In this document: positions 9,622 through 18,383 of the stretch, one piece after another
Layout: each line of letters starts with the position of its first letter
How positions within the stretch are numbered: the stretch's first letter is position 1
From: Paenibacillus hemerocallicola
Lineage (GTDB): Bacteria > Bacillota > Bacilli > Paenibacillales > NBRC-103111
NCBI RefSeq assembly: GCF_006265175.1
Contig: NZ_VDCQ01000038.1
Coordinates: forward strand, 1-64,000
Length of the DNA: 64,000 nucleotides
Direction of reading: 5' to 3'
Translations under genes and position numbers: made by a program
The notes under the pieces: generated by a model
Seen by the model: only the letters and a program-made list of their open reading frames with translations
Told to the model about the DNA's origin: nothing
Databases searched by the model: none

Positions 9622-10977
9622 ATGAAATTTGCCGTTGCCAAACAAAGCATTACCCCGTCCCGGCCGGTGTTTATGGCCGGCTTCGGCGGGAGAACGCATA
9701 AAAGCGAAGGGGTGCTCGACGACTTGTTCGTCAAGACGGTATTGCTGTCGGCGGGGCGGGACTTGCTGATCGTCGCTTTCGACGCGCTGGGAGCGGACCG
9801 GGGGTTCGTCCGCGGGCTGAAGCGGGAGCTGCGCGAGCGGTTCGGGCTGGAGGAGGCCGATGTGATGCTGCATTTCTCGCATACGCACGCTTCGCTGTAT
9901 TTGACCGGCGAGGAGGCGGAGGCGCGCCGGGGCAACTACAGCATGGGCCAGGACGACTGGCAGGAGGATTCGGCGGCGATCGATTATACCGAGGATGTTG
10001 CTTATTATCGTTGGATCAGGGAGACGACTGTTGCGCTGGTCGAGCGATGTTATGCCGAACTGCGGCCGGGCCGCCTGAAGCTGGCCGCGGGTCGGACCCG
10101 GGCGGCGGTCAGCCGGCGACGCCTGACGAGCGAAGGGGTGAAGTGGGCGCCGGCGCCTGAGGCGGAAATGGACGACGAATTGGCCGTGCTGACCTTAACC
10201 GACGAGCGGGAGCGGCTGCAGGCGGTATTGTTCCAGTTGGGCTGCCACCCGACGGCGATGGGGGCGGACAACTACCTGCTGTCCGCCGAGTTCGTCGGGC
10301 AGGCGTGCGCGCGGCTGGAGGAGGCGCTGCCGGGGACGGTCGCCGTGTTTTTGCAAGGCTGCGCCGGCGATTTGAAGCCGCGGCACAGCGCGGACGGCGA
10401 CCGGTTCAAGTCGTGCACGGCGGAGCAGATGCGGACCGCCGGCGACGAATTGGCCAGGGAGGTACGCCGGGTGTTGAGCGGAGGCGCGTTCGCCGAACTG
10501 GCCGGTCCGTTCCGGTCGGCGCTCGCCAGCATCGATTTGGCCGTGGCGCCTGACGATGACGAGCATATGGCCAGGCTGCTTGGAGGCGCGGCCGGCGAAT
10601 ATTACCGCCGCGCGGCGCAGCGAACGATCCGGGCAGAGCAAAACGGCACGGTCAAGACGAAGCTGCCGCTGTACGTGCAGACATGGAGGCTGGCGGAGCG
10701 GGTGGCGTTGATCGCGCTGGAAAGCGAAATTCCGACCGGCTATTCACTCAGGCTCAAGCGCGATTACCCGGGCTTCCGGCTGCTCGTGCTCGGCTATACC
10801 AATGGCGTGTATTCGTATATCCCGACCCGGAACATATTGGAGGAGGGCGGCTACGAGGCCGACCATCCGTTCACGATCGGCTTCAAGGGCCGGTTCGCGC
10901 CGGAGACGGAGGATTGCATCTTGGACGAAATCGGCCGGCAAATGGAGACCGTCGGAAGGCCGCCGGAAGACGAATGA
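9622..10977 (+). CDS. Neutral/alkaline ceramidase-like hydrolase (N-terminal domain family)
   Basis: 451 residues from ATG 9622, preceded by GGAGAGAGAGG. The start SITPSRPVFMAGFGGRTHKSEG, the metal-site motif HFSHTHASLY (about residue 92) and GCHPTAMGADN (about residue 211) match the neutral/non-lysosomal ceramidase domain. In Paenibacillaceae this fold is common in short cytoplasmic proteins beside sugar transporters. No signal peptide is seen, so the protein should be cytoplasmic. Being last in a binding-protein and permease operon, it more likely hydrolyses an imported amide or ester of a sugar than ceramide; that is inference. It could equally be an uncharacterised deacylase. Confidence 0.8.
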   Translation: MKFAVAKQSITPSRPVFMAGFGGRTHKSEGVLDDLFVKTVLLSAGRDLLIVAFDALGADRGFVRGLKRELRERFGLEEADVMLHFSHTHASLYLTGEEAEARRGNYSMGQDDWQEDSAAIDYTEDVAYYRWIRETTVALVERCYAELRPGRLKLAAGRTRAAVSRRRLTSEGVKWAPAPEAEMDDELAVLTLTDERERLQAVLFQLGCHPTAMGADNYLLSAEFVGQACARLEEALPGTVAVFLQGCAGDLKPRHSADGDRFKSCTAEQMRTAGDELAREVRRVLSGGAFAELAGPFRSALASIDLAVAPDDDEHMARLLGGAAGEYYRRAAQRTIRAEQNGTVKTKLPLYVQTWRLAERVALIALESEIPTGYSLRLKRDYPGFRLLVLGYTNGVYSYIPTRNILEEGGYEADHPFTIGFKGRFAPETEDCILDEIGRQMETVGRPPEDE

Positions 10978-11297
10978 CACGGCTTTCATCTAAAAAAGAA
11001 GAAGCTGTTTTCTAAACTGGTACCCATAGTCTGGACACTTTGAAAAAAGGTGTTTAGGCTGTGTGCTGAGGGGGCGACTTATCGCCTCCTTTTTCCCGAT
11101 TTGCTGACAACAAAATAAGGGGTGCGCGCGTATACACTGCAAGGCCAAACCGTCAACCTACAGAAAAGGCGTGGATCAGAAGTGAAAAAATGGATGCTGG
11201 GGCCGATAAGCGGAGCCGTTCTTATGGTGTCTACCGCTGCGGTGCCTTCCGAGAATATAGTAAAAATTGTCGAGGGACACGAACTTGGATGCATTGG

Positions 11298-11323
11298 AAT
11301 CCGCGTAGATCGCGGATTTTTTA
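11298..11323 (+). terminator. Rho-independent terminator
   Basis: AATCCGCG and CGCGGATT pair around the five-base loop TAGAT and are followed directly by TTTTTAA. It would end transcripts from the ceramidase-like operon or from the small frame at 11182-11337. Confidence 0.7.
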
Positions 11324-11325
11324 AT

Positions 11326-11377
11326 TTAAGGATATAGGTTCTTGTCCTGGGCCCAGGACAAGAACCTATATCCTTAA
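11326..11377. repeat. 52-bp perfect loop-less palindrome
   Basis: Every base from 11326 to 11351 pairs with 11352 to 11377; the centre is TCCTGGGCCCAGGA. It begins three bases after the terminator T-run. The palindrome is a head-to-head duplication of a 26-bp segment. Confidence 0.85.
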
Positions 11378-11717
11378 CCGTATGGGGACAACAACTTATA
11401 TGCATTGCCGTATCAATATTGGCGTATGAGAGTCAATGCCGGTTATGCTGAAGCTGAAGGCGCTCCTTTACTTCGTTCGGGATGACGTCTCGGGGGAGCA
11501 GCGCTCGTGCTGTATAGAGTGAAGGCTGAGCGACCCACCTTTTTGACGGAATGGTGCTTGGTGCTGTTTTGAGGACCAGAGTGTGGTTCGTCGACCCGTT
11601 GCTCAGCAAGCCGATCATAGTAGTTGAGGAGCTGCGGCGCGCCCTCGAACAAGCATTCTTGCGCAAAGTGGTATACTATGAGCATAGATGCCTTTCCGAA
11701 GAAAGCGAGGTTGCCCC

Positions 11718-13460
11718 ATGCGTTTCATCAGCCTGCGGACCAAATTGATAGCGGCTTCGCTGTGCTTCGTGCTGCTGCCGATTATCGGCATTGGCGCATA
11801 CGCCTATAACGAATTCGAAAACATATTGAGCGCGAAAATCGCCGAGGCGACGTCCGATCGGCTACTGCAGGTGAACCGCAATATCGTGCAGGAGCTGACG
11901 ATGATGGTGAACGCCTCCCGATCGATCGTGCTGGACGAAAACGTACTTGCGGTGCTCGCACGTTCGCCTGACACGAGCCGGGACAAGTTGGACAACGTCG
12001 GGCGGATGGACAAGAAATTTCTGGAGGTGTCGACGGCGATCTTGACCGACTCCCCCCTGTTCACTCTGGTCGACAACGACGGATTCGTCTACACGAATTG
12101 GGGCCAGACGCCGCAAGCGCTGGCTCAACTGCGGCAATCGGACTGGTACCGGCAAGCCGAGGCGGAAAAAGGGTACATGGTGTGGAAGCTGAACCACGAC
12201 AGCTATATCAAGCCGGCGGAAGGCAAGCTGGTGACGCTGGCGCTGGCGATCCGCGACAAAGATTTGCAAAACGTGATCGGGATGCTCGTCATCAGCCGAC
12301 CCGCCGACCAGTTTTTGCGCATGTTGGCGGCTAAAAGCGAAGGCGTGCTCGGGTTTATGGTCGACGAGGACGGGCAGCTGCTGGGGGAGCACACGCCGGA
12401 GCTCGACGCGCTGTATCCGCGCATCGCCGACGGGCTGGCCCGGCATGTAAACGGATTTACTGCCGGAGTGGGGGACAACCGCTTCGAGATCGTCGCTGAC
12501 ACCGTGCCGATCGCCGACTGGCGCGTCGTGCAGGCGGTGTCGTACAATGACATGCTGAAGCCGGTCGCGCAAATCCGTCAAGTCGTATTTGTGCTGCTCG
12601 CAATCAGCATGGTATTGTTTATGTCGATCATTGTCGTCCTTTCCTCGATGGTCACCCGACCGCTGCGCCGGCTGGGCGGCCTGATGAAGCAGGTCCAGTC
12701 GGGACGGTTGGACGTCGCCTTTGAAATCCGCTCGCGCGACGAGGTCGGGCTGCTCGGAATGACGTTCAACCAGATGCTGCTCAAGCTGAGCGATCATCTG
12801 GACCGGGAAATCGAGCTGGAACGCAGCAAGGAGCAGGCCAAGCTGGAAGCGCTGCAGGCGCAGATCAACCCGCATTTTTTGCATAACACGCTGAACACGA
12901 TCAAATGGATGTCGATCATGCGCGGGGCGAAGGATATTACCGACATGCTGCTGTCGCTCGGCAACCTGCTGAACATGAGCATTAACCGGGGGCAGGAAGC
13001 GATCCGGCTGGCGGAGGAAATTGAAAACGTGCGCAGCTTCCTGACGATTCAAAAATACCGGTTTGGTGACACGATACGGGTTGTGGAGAGCTTCGGGACG
13101 GAAACGCTGGACGGCTATGTGCCGAAGCTGTCGCTGCAGCCTCTGGTAGAAAATGTGTACCGTCACGGCTTGTTCATCGACGGAGGGCAAATGACGTTAT
13201 GCTCACGCCTGGACGGGGACGAGCTGCTGCTGCGGGTGGCGGACAACGGCGCGCCGCCCGCCCCCGAGCGGCTGCAGGCGATCGAGGAGCGGCTGGCGGC
13301 TGACGAAAACGGATCGTTTTCCGGAATCGGCATCGCCAACGTGCACCGCCGCATTCAGCTCATGTTCGGCTCCGCGTACGGCTTGCGTTTCGAACGCGAC
13401 GAGGCGGAGGGCACGAACGTGTTTACGATTCATATACCGTTTCGGAGGGATGGGGTATGA
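11718..13460 (+). CDS. YesM-type sensor histidine kinase
   Basis: 580 residues. ATG 11718 was chosen over 11688 because GAGG lies seven bases before it and the protein then opens with a membrane anchor (LIAASLCFVLLPIIGIGAYAY). An extracellular Cache-like sensor region (~residues 35-285) is followed by a second membrane helix (VFVLLAISMVLFMSIIVVLS), a HAMP linker, the phospho-acceptor segment AQINPHFLHNTLNTIKWM, the N-box LQPLVENVYRHG and G-boxes (ADNGAPP, SGIGIANVHRRIQ). Such kinases sense extracellular sugars or the binding protein and phosphorylate the paired YesN regulator. The next gene overlaps by four bases (ATGA), so the two are coupled. The downstream binding-protein-dependent transporter (15223-18370) is the likely target. 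Confidence 0.94.
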   Translation: MRFISLRTKLIAASLCFVLLPIIGIGAYAYNEFENILSAKIAEATSDRLLQVNRNIVQELTMMVNASRSIVLDENVLAVLARSPDTSRDKLDNVGRMDKKFLEVSTAILTDSPLFTLVDNDGFVYTNWGQTPQALAQLRQSDWYRQAEAEKGYMVWKLNHDSYIKPAEGKLVTLALAIRDKDLQNVIGMLVISRPADQFLRMLAAKSEGVLGFMVDEDGQLLGEHTPELDALYPRIADGLARHVNGFTAGVGDNRFEIVADTVPIADWRVVQAVSYNDMLKPVAQIRQVVFVLLAISMVLFMSIIVVLSSMVTRPLRRLGGLMKQVQSGRLDVAFEIRSRDEVGLLGMTFNQMLLKLSDHLDREIELERSKEQAKLEALQAQINPHFLHNTLNTIKWMSIMRGAKDITDMLLSLGNLLNMSINRGQEAIRLAEEIENVRSFLTIQKYRFGDTIRVVESFGTETLDGYVPKLSLQPLVENVYRHGLFIDGGQMTLCSRLDGDELLLRVADNGAPPAPERLQAIEERLAADENGSFSGIGIANVHRRIQLMFGSAYGLRFERDEAEGTNVFTIHIPFRRDGV

Positions 13461-15028
13461 GAATTCGAATGGCCGTCATTGACGACGAGGTGTTTGTCCG
13501 CAAGGGCATTATTTCCAGTGTCGACTGGGACCGCCACGGCGTCGACATCGCCGGGGAGGCGACGGACGGGATCAGCGGCATGGAATTGGTCCGGCGCACC
13601 CGGCCCCATATCGTGCTGACGGATATCCGCATGCCGCATGTCGACGGCCTGGAGCTGATCCGGATGATCAAAAGCGAGCTCCCGTCCTCGCGGATATTGA
13701 TCCTGAGCGTTCTCGAAGATTTTCAAACCGTTCGCGAGGCGTTGAGACTTGGCGTGGTCGATTACGTGCAAAAGCTGCTGATGACGCCGGAGGCGCTGCT
13801 CGCGGCCGTGCTGCAAATCAAGCAAAGCATCGTGGCGGAGCCTCTGCCGTCCGCAGCCGCGCCGGAAGGCGGACTCGGCGAATGGCTATCCGGGGCCGAC
13901 ACCGCGCCGTTCGACAGCTTGTTTGCGGACGTGACATCGTGCATACTCGGTAAAATTGTGCTGAGCGAGCGCAAAGACTCGGCACATGCCGACCCCGAGT
14001 TTTCCCCCGACCGTGGAGACGATGACTGCAAGACGGTGCGGGAATGGCTGAGGCGGTCGCCGGAGCCGGCGCTGAACGCCGCCCGGATCGTGCCGGACAA
14101 GGACGGCGCTTGCTGGGCGCTTATCCCCCGGCACGACGACGGCCTCTCCCGCGAGCGGGTGGTGCGCGCCCTGAGGCAGCTCGCCGAGGCGTGCGCGGAG
14201 GCCGGATTGGCGCTGACAGCCGGATTGAGCCTGCCTTTCGCCGAGCCAAAGGGTCGCCTGGCGGCTCGCGATCAAGCGAATGCCGCGTTGCGGCGGCGGT
14301 TTTATAAGGGCGACGGCGGCGTCTTCGTGTACCGGGAGGAGGATCGTCAGCCGAAGCGCGACGGTCATTTCATCTCGAACGAGTTGCTGAAGTCGTATGC
14401 GAACGGCTTGCGCATCGACGGCGACGAAGCTTCCCTGCTTGCCTGGAGTCGGCTGTTTCCGGAGGAGGCGGACGAGTCGTTTTCGGTAGAGGCGATTCGC
14501 GAAGCGATCTATTTGTGGCTGTCCTCGGTCATGCTCGCCCTCGAGGAAAGAGGCGAGCAGTTGGCGTCCGATCCGGCCGAACCGTCCCTGTTCGAGCAGG
14601 TTCGGCTCATCGATACGTATCCTCGGCTGCGGGAATGGTGCCTGCGCCTGCACGAGGCGGTCCGGCTGACGTTCGGCAAGGCGCAGCCGCAGCATCGTGA
14701 CGAAATCCGCAGGGCGATGGAATACACCCGCAGCCATTACCGGGAGCCGATCAAGGTGAAGGATGTCGCCGATTGGGTCAATTTGAGCGAAAACTACTTC
14801 AGCTATTTGTTCGCCAAGGAAACGGGAAAGCCGTTCGTCCAATATTTGCAGGAGACGCGAATCGAGCAGGCGAAGGAATGGCTGCGGGACGGCAAGCTGA
14901 AATGGTACGAGGTGACGGAGAAGATCGGCTTCGAAAGCCCGAAATATTTCACCAAGGTGTTTAAAAAATACAACGGGATCACCCCGATGCAGTACGCCCG
15001 GGAAAACCGCTCGGGGACGACCAATTGA
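13457..15028 (+). CDS. YesN-type response regulator (REC + AraC)
   Basis: 523 residues, the normal length of this family. The receiver domain has Asp9-Asp10 and phospho-acceptor Asp56 in VLTDIRMPHVDGLEL. A ~270-residue linker domain follows. The last ~100 residues are an AraC DNA-binding domain (VKDVADWVNLSENYFSYLFAKE, YEVTEKIGFESPKYFTKVFK). It is translated with the upstream kinase through an ATGA overlap. It probably activates the transporter and acid-sugar genes that begin 195 bases downstream, since a terminator lies in that gap and the next genes need their own promoter. Confidence 0.95.
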   Translation: MRIRMAVIDDEVFVRKGIISSVDWDRHGVDIAGEATDGISGMELVRRTRPHIVLTDIRMPHVDGLELIRMIKSELPSSRILILSVLEDFQTVREALRLGVVDYVQKLLMTPEALLAAVLQIKQSIVAEPLPSAAAPEGGLGEWLSGADTAPFDSLFADVTSCILGKIVLSERKDSAHADPEFSPDRGDDDCKTVREWLRRSPEPALNAARIVPDKDGACWALIPRHDDGLSRERVVRALRQLAEACAEAGLALTAGLSLPFAEPKGRLAARDQANAALRRRFYKGDGGVFVYREEDRQPKRDGHFISNELLKSYANGLRIDGDEASLLAWSRLFPEEADESFSVEAIREAIYLWLSSVMLALEERGEQLASDPAEPSLFEQVRLIDTYPRLREWCLRLHEAVRLTFGKAQPQHRDEIRRAMEYTRSHYREPIKVKDVADWVNLSENYFSYLFAKETGKPFVQYLQETRIEQAKEWLRDGKLKWYEVTEKIGFESPKYFTKVFKKYNGITPMQYARENRSGTTN

Positions 15029-15086
15029 ACAATAGGTTAGCCTCGCATCCAAGAAACGGGCACGCTTTCGTAGAATCGGACACGAA

Positions 15087-15101
15087 ATGAAAACGTTTTT
15101 A
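15087..15101. promoter_or_regulatory. Candidate cre (CcpA) site
   Basis: ATGAAAACGTTTTTA fits WTGNAANCGNWNNCW except for one position (T for C). It lies between the regulator gene and the transporter operon, where carbon-catabolite control is expected. Confidence 0.45.
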
Positions 15102-15117
15102 TCAACTTCGGAGAATC

Positions 15118-15151
15118 GGCGCCCTTCCTCACAGGAACGGGTGTTTTTTTT
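15118..15151 (+). terminator. Terminator of the kinase/regulator operon
   Basis: CCCTTCCT and AGGAACGGG pair around CAC with one bulged C, followed by a run of eight T (15144-15151). Confidence 0.65.
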
Positions 15152-15222
15152 CGTGAAGCGTTTTCATATGATGAAGAGGCGACAAGATACAACAAACTTT
15201 GACGAAGGAGGGGCAAAATGAA

Positions 15223-16113
15223 ATGAAGTTAAAGCATCATCAGTCGGAGATGCTTGCGGGGTGGCTGTTTATCGGGCCGAGCTTGCTGGGCTTCGGCGTT
15301 CTCACCTTGATCCCGATCGTATTTTCGCTGGCGATGAGCTTCACGGATTGGAACTTCTTGGACGGGATTAAGGGCTTTCGCTTCGTCGGGCTCGACAATT
15401 TTATTTCGATGTGGCACGATCGGTGGTTTACCGACAGTCTGAAGAACAACCTGATCTTCGTGGCGGCGACCGTGCCGGCCATTATGATCCTGTCGCTGCT
15501 GACGGCCGTCGGCCTGAATAACGGCGCATTTCTCAAGACGCCGATTCGGCTGATGGTGTTCATGCCATACGTGTCGAGCGTCGTCGCCGTGTCGGTCGTC
15601 TGGGGCGTGCTGTACAATCCGTCGCAGGGCCCGATCAATGGTTTTCTGCAGAGCATCGGCATCGATAACCCGCCGGGTTGGCTGGCCAGCACGAAATGGG
15701 CGCTGCCCGCGGTGATTGTGATGAACATTTGGTCGAGCATCGGCTACAACATGGTCATTTATTTGGCCGGGCTGCAAAACATCCCGAAAGATTTGTACGA
15801 GGCGGCCAAAATCGACGGGGCGGGGCCGGTCGCCGGATTTTTCCGCGTCACCGTGCCGCTGCTGTCGCCAACGACCTTTTTTATTTTAATCATGAGCATC
15901 ATTCATTCGTTCCAGGTGTTCGTGGCGGTATTCGTCATGACGCAAGGCGGACCCGGCACGTCGACCAGCGTGCTGACGTTTTACATTTACCAGGCGGGCT
16001 TCAGCTTTTACAAGATGGGCTACGCGTCGGCGATGGCCTGGGTGCTGTTTATTTTCATTTTCATCATAACGGCGATTCAGTGGCAGGGACAGAAGAAGTG
16101 GGTCAATTATTGA
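15223..16113 (+). CDS. MalF/UgpA-type sugar ABC transporter permease
   Basis: 296 residues. ATG 15223 has GGAGGGG eight bases before it; an earlier ATG at 15218 is followed at once by a stop. The N-terminus LAGWLFIGPSLLGFGVLTLIPIVFSLAMSFTDW and the EAA loop EAAKIDGAGPVAGFFRVTVP mark the UgpA/MalF-type permease family (CUT1, small oligosaccharides or polyol phosphates). About six membrane helices. First gene of a permease-permease-binding-protein operon that runs into acid-sugar catabolic genes, so its substrate may be an aldonate or an oligosaccharide carrying one (inference). Confidence 0.93.
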   Translation: MKLKHHQSEMLAGWLFIGPSLLGFGVLTLIPIVFSLAMSFTDWNFLDGIKGFRFVGLDNFISMWHDRWFTDSLKNNLIFVAATVPAIMILSLLTAVGLNNGAFLKTPIRLMVFMPYVSSVVAVSVVWGVLYNPSQGPINGFLQSIGIDNPPGWLASTKWALPAVIVMNIWSSIGYNMVIYLAGLQNIPKDLYEAAKIDGAGPVAGFFRVTVPLLSPTTFFILIMSIIHSFQVFVAVFVMTQGGPGTSTSVLTFYIYQAGFSFYKMGYASAMAWVLFIFIFIITAIQWQGQKKWVNY

Positions 16114-16144
16114 AGGACAAGCCGGAAGGAGAGGAGGAAGGGGT

Positions 16145-16993
16145 TTGGCCGGACAGGCGAAAAGCGTAAATAGGGCGTTATGGCCGCGTCTGATTGTGAC
16201 CGTCGTGCTGCTCGCCTTTGCGGTGACGATGGTGCTGCCGTTTTTGTGGATGTTGTCCACCTCGCTGAAAAGGCCGCTGGAGGTGTTCGATTATCCGATT
16301 CAATGGATTCCTTCCGCGTTCGTATGGGAAAACTATAAAGAGGTTTGGTTCGGGGCCAATCCGTTTTGGCTCTATTACTTGAATTCGATCAAGGTGACGG
16401 GCGTTTCGGTGATCGGTACGGTGCTGATCAGCTCGCTCGCGGCATACGGCTTCGCGCGCATCGATTTCAAAGGCAGGGATACGGTGTTTTTCGTCTACCT
16501 GGCCACCTTGATGGTGCCCGACCAGGTCACGCTGATCCCGCGTTTTATTGTGTTCAATTATTTGGGACTTTACAACACGCATTGGGCGCTCATTTTGCCG
16601 GGAGTGTTTACGGCATTCGGCACGTTCATGCTCCGCCAGTTCTACTTGGGGATCCCGAAGGAGCTGTCGGAGGCCGGACGGATGGAAGGCGCTAACCATT
16701 TCCACATTTGGAGCCGGATCGTGTTTCCGCTATCCAAGGCGACGGTCGTGTCGCTGATCATTTTAAGCTTTACGCAGCATTGGAACGAATTCGTCAATCC
16801 GCTCGTGTTTTTGACTGACGACAAGCTGTTCACCGTTCCGCTTGGGCTGACCCATTTTATCGACGAGATGGGCACGCAGTATACGCTGATGATGGCGGCT
16901 TCGGTCAGCGCAATCTTGCCGGTGATTTTACTATTTCTCGCTTGTCAGCGCTTTTTTATCGAAGGCGTCATTTCGAGCGGCGTAAAAGGATAG
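16145..16993 (+). CDS. MalG/UgpE-type sugar ABC transporter permease
   Basis: 282 residues from TTG 16145, which follows the strong purine-rich site GAGGAGGAAGGGG. Six hydrophobic segments and the EAA-type loop EAGRMEGANHFHIWSRIVFP define the second CUT1 permease. It ends with FFIEGVISSGVKG, the usual C-terminus of this family. Spacing of 31 bases from the first permease and 24 to the binding protein supports a single operon. No ATPase gene accompanies it. Confidence 0.93.
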   Translation: MAGQAKSVNRALWPRLIVTVVLLAFAVTMVLPFLWMLSTSLKRPLEVFDYPIQWIPSAFVWENYKEVWFGANPFWLYYLNSIKVTGVSVIGTVLISSLAAYGFARIDFKGRDTVFFVYLATLMVPDQVTLIPRFIVFNYLGLYNTHWALILPGVFTAFGTFMLRQFYLGIPKELSEAGRMEGANHFHIWSRIVFPLSKATVVSLIILSFTQHWNEFVNPLVFLTDDKLFTVPLGLTHFIDEMGTQYTLMMAASVSAILPVILLFLACQRFFIEGVISSGVKG

Positions 16994-17017
16994 ATCAGAA
17001 GAGAGGGGTATCGAACG

Positions 17018-18370
17018 ATGAAGAAATGGGTGTTGGGTTCGATGGCGGTCGGCTTGGCCATGACGGGAGTGCTGGCGGGCTGCTCCGGTAAATCCGAAGA
17101 AAACGAGGCGGGCGGCGCCGCCGGATCGGACAAGGTTGTCACCTTGAAGTTGTGGGGCGCGGTTCCGCCGGAATCCGGCCCGGCGAAGGTCGTCGAGAAC
17201 TGGAACAAAACGCATCCGAACATTCAGGTGGAATATACCCGCTACGTCAACGACGACGTCGGCAACACGAAGCTGGAAACGGCCCTGCTCGCCAATGGCC
17301 AGGTCGACCTGTTCGTCTCGTACCGGACGGACCGCGCGGTTAAGCGGGTGGAGGCCGGAATGACGCAGCCGCTGGACGAATATGTTGCCAAAGACAACAT
17401 CAACCTGACCGAAAACTTCGGTGAGAAAGCGATTACTCGATTCGGCGGCAAGGTGCATTACATTCCCGCCATCATCCTGAACGATTTCGTCTCGCTGAAC
17501 AAGAAGAAGCTGGATGCCGCCGGTTTGCCTGTGCCCCAGTCGTGGACCTGGGACGATTATACGAAATATGCGCAAAAGATGACGAGCGGCGAAGGCCCGA
17601 ACAAAGTGTGGGGCTCCTACATCGGCGGGCCGACGCCGAAAATTTACGAATACATTGTCGACCGCGGCGTCAAGGTGGCGCTTGGTCCGGACATTTTGTA
17701 CAAGAGCGACGGCACGAGCAATTTCGACAACCCGGCATTCAAACAAATACTAGATCATCAGGTCAATCTGGAAAACAACTTGAAGGTGCAAATGCCGTAC
17801 GCCGAAGCGAAGGCGAGCAAAACGCAAGGGGATCAAATTTTCTTGTCGGAAAAATCGGCGATGCTTTGGTGGACGTCGGCGGTGATCCGCAGCATCAAGG
17901 ATACGAAAAATTTCCCGCACGATTTTATTACCGCGTTCGCTCCGGCGCCGAAGCTGCACGCGGACGACAAGTTCATTACCGGAGGCACCGGCTACCTCGA
18001 TTTCGTCTCGATCAACTCCCGCTCCAAGGAGAAGGAAGCGGCGTGGCAGTTTCTCAAATGGTATGTGATGGAGGGCAACGAACCGATGATTCCCGACGGG
18101 CGCGTGCCTTCGTGGAAAAAGGCGGACGTGAACAAGGTGGTAAGCCAAATTTTGGGGGACCAGGCGGAGAAGCTGTTCGACGTGGAATCGTTCAAACGTT
18201 CGTTGTTTTTGGATAAAGAATTTATCGTCGACACCAAGTTCGACAAAATACCGGAACTGCAAAAAATCGTCGAGGAGGAAGCGCAGCGCGCGCTGATCGG
18301 CGAGCAGACGACGCAGCAGGCAGTAGACAATATGAAAAAACGGTCCGATGCGGAATTAAAACAAAAATAA
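17018..18370 (+). CDS. Extracellular solute-binding lipoprotein (family 1)
   Basis: 450 residues. The N-terminus MKKWVLGSMAVGLAMTGVLAGC is a lipoprotein signal with lipobox VLAGC. The mature part reads as a family 1 binding protein (VVTLKLWGAVPPESGPAKVVENWNKT.. at the start of lobe 1 and EKEAAWQFLKWYVMEG near the C-terminus). It should capture the substrate for the permeases encoded just upstream. Placing the binding protein last rather than first is less common. The catabolic FAD oxidoreductase gene starts 13 bases after its stop, so uptake and degradation are probably co-transcribed. Confidence 0.92.
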   Translation: MKKWVLGSMAVGLAMTGVLAGCSGKSEENEAGGAAGSDKVVTLKLWGAVPPESGPAKVVENWNKTHPNIQVEYTRYVNDDVGNTKLETALLANGQVDLFVSYRTDRAVKRVEAGMTQPLDEYVAKDNINLTENFGEKAITRFGGKVHYIPAIILNDFVSLNKKKLDAAGLPVPQSWTWDDYTKYAQKMTSGEGPNKVWGSYIGGPTPKIYEYIVDRGVKVALGPDILYKSDGTSNFDNPAFKQILDHQVNLENNLKVQMPYAEAKASKTQGDQIFLSEKSAMLWWTSAVIRSIKDTKNFPHDFITAFAPAPKLHADDKFITGGTGYLDFVSINSRSKEKEAAWQFLKWYVMEGNEPMIPDGRVPSWKKADVNKVVSQILGDQAEKLFDVESFKRSLFLDKEFIVDTKFDKIPELQKIVEEEAQRALIGEQTTQQAVDNMKKRSDAELKQK

Positions 18371-18383
18371 GGAGATGACGACA

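Larger units (their letters stand above)
10978..11717. other. 740-base gene-poor region with a terminator, a perfect palindrome and possible IS remnants
   Basis: No convincing gene. A small reading frame from GTG 11182 to 11337 begins like a signal peptide (VKKWMLGPISGAVLMVSTAAV) and stops after 51 codons, so it may be a decapitated secreted-protein gene. A TGGACACTTTGA stretch at about 11033 recurs at about 24412 and looks like the scar of a mobile element. The stretch 11440-11690 has short frames on both strands that resemble no family I know. Confidence 0.5.

Noticed and set aside
11443-11685. Transposase fragment
   Set aside because: Short frames on both strands contain no transposase motif; only the general look of decayed DNA suggests it.
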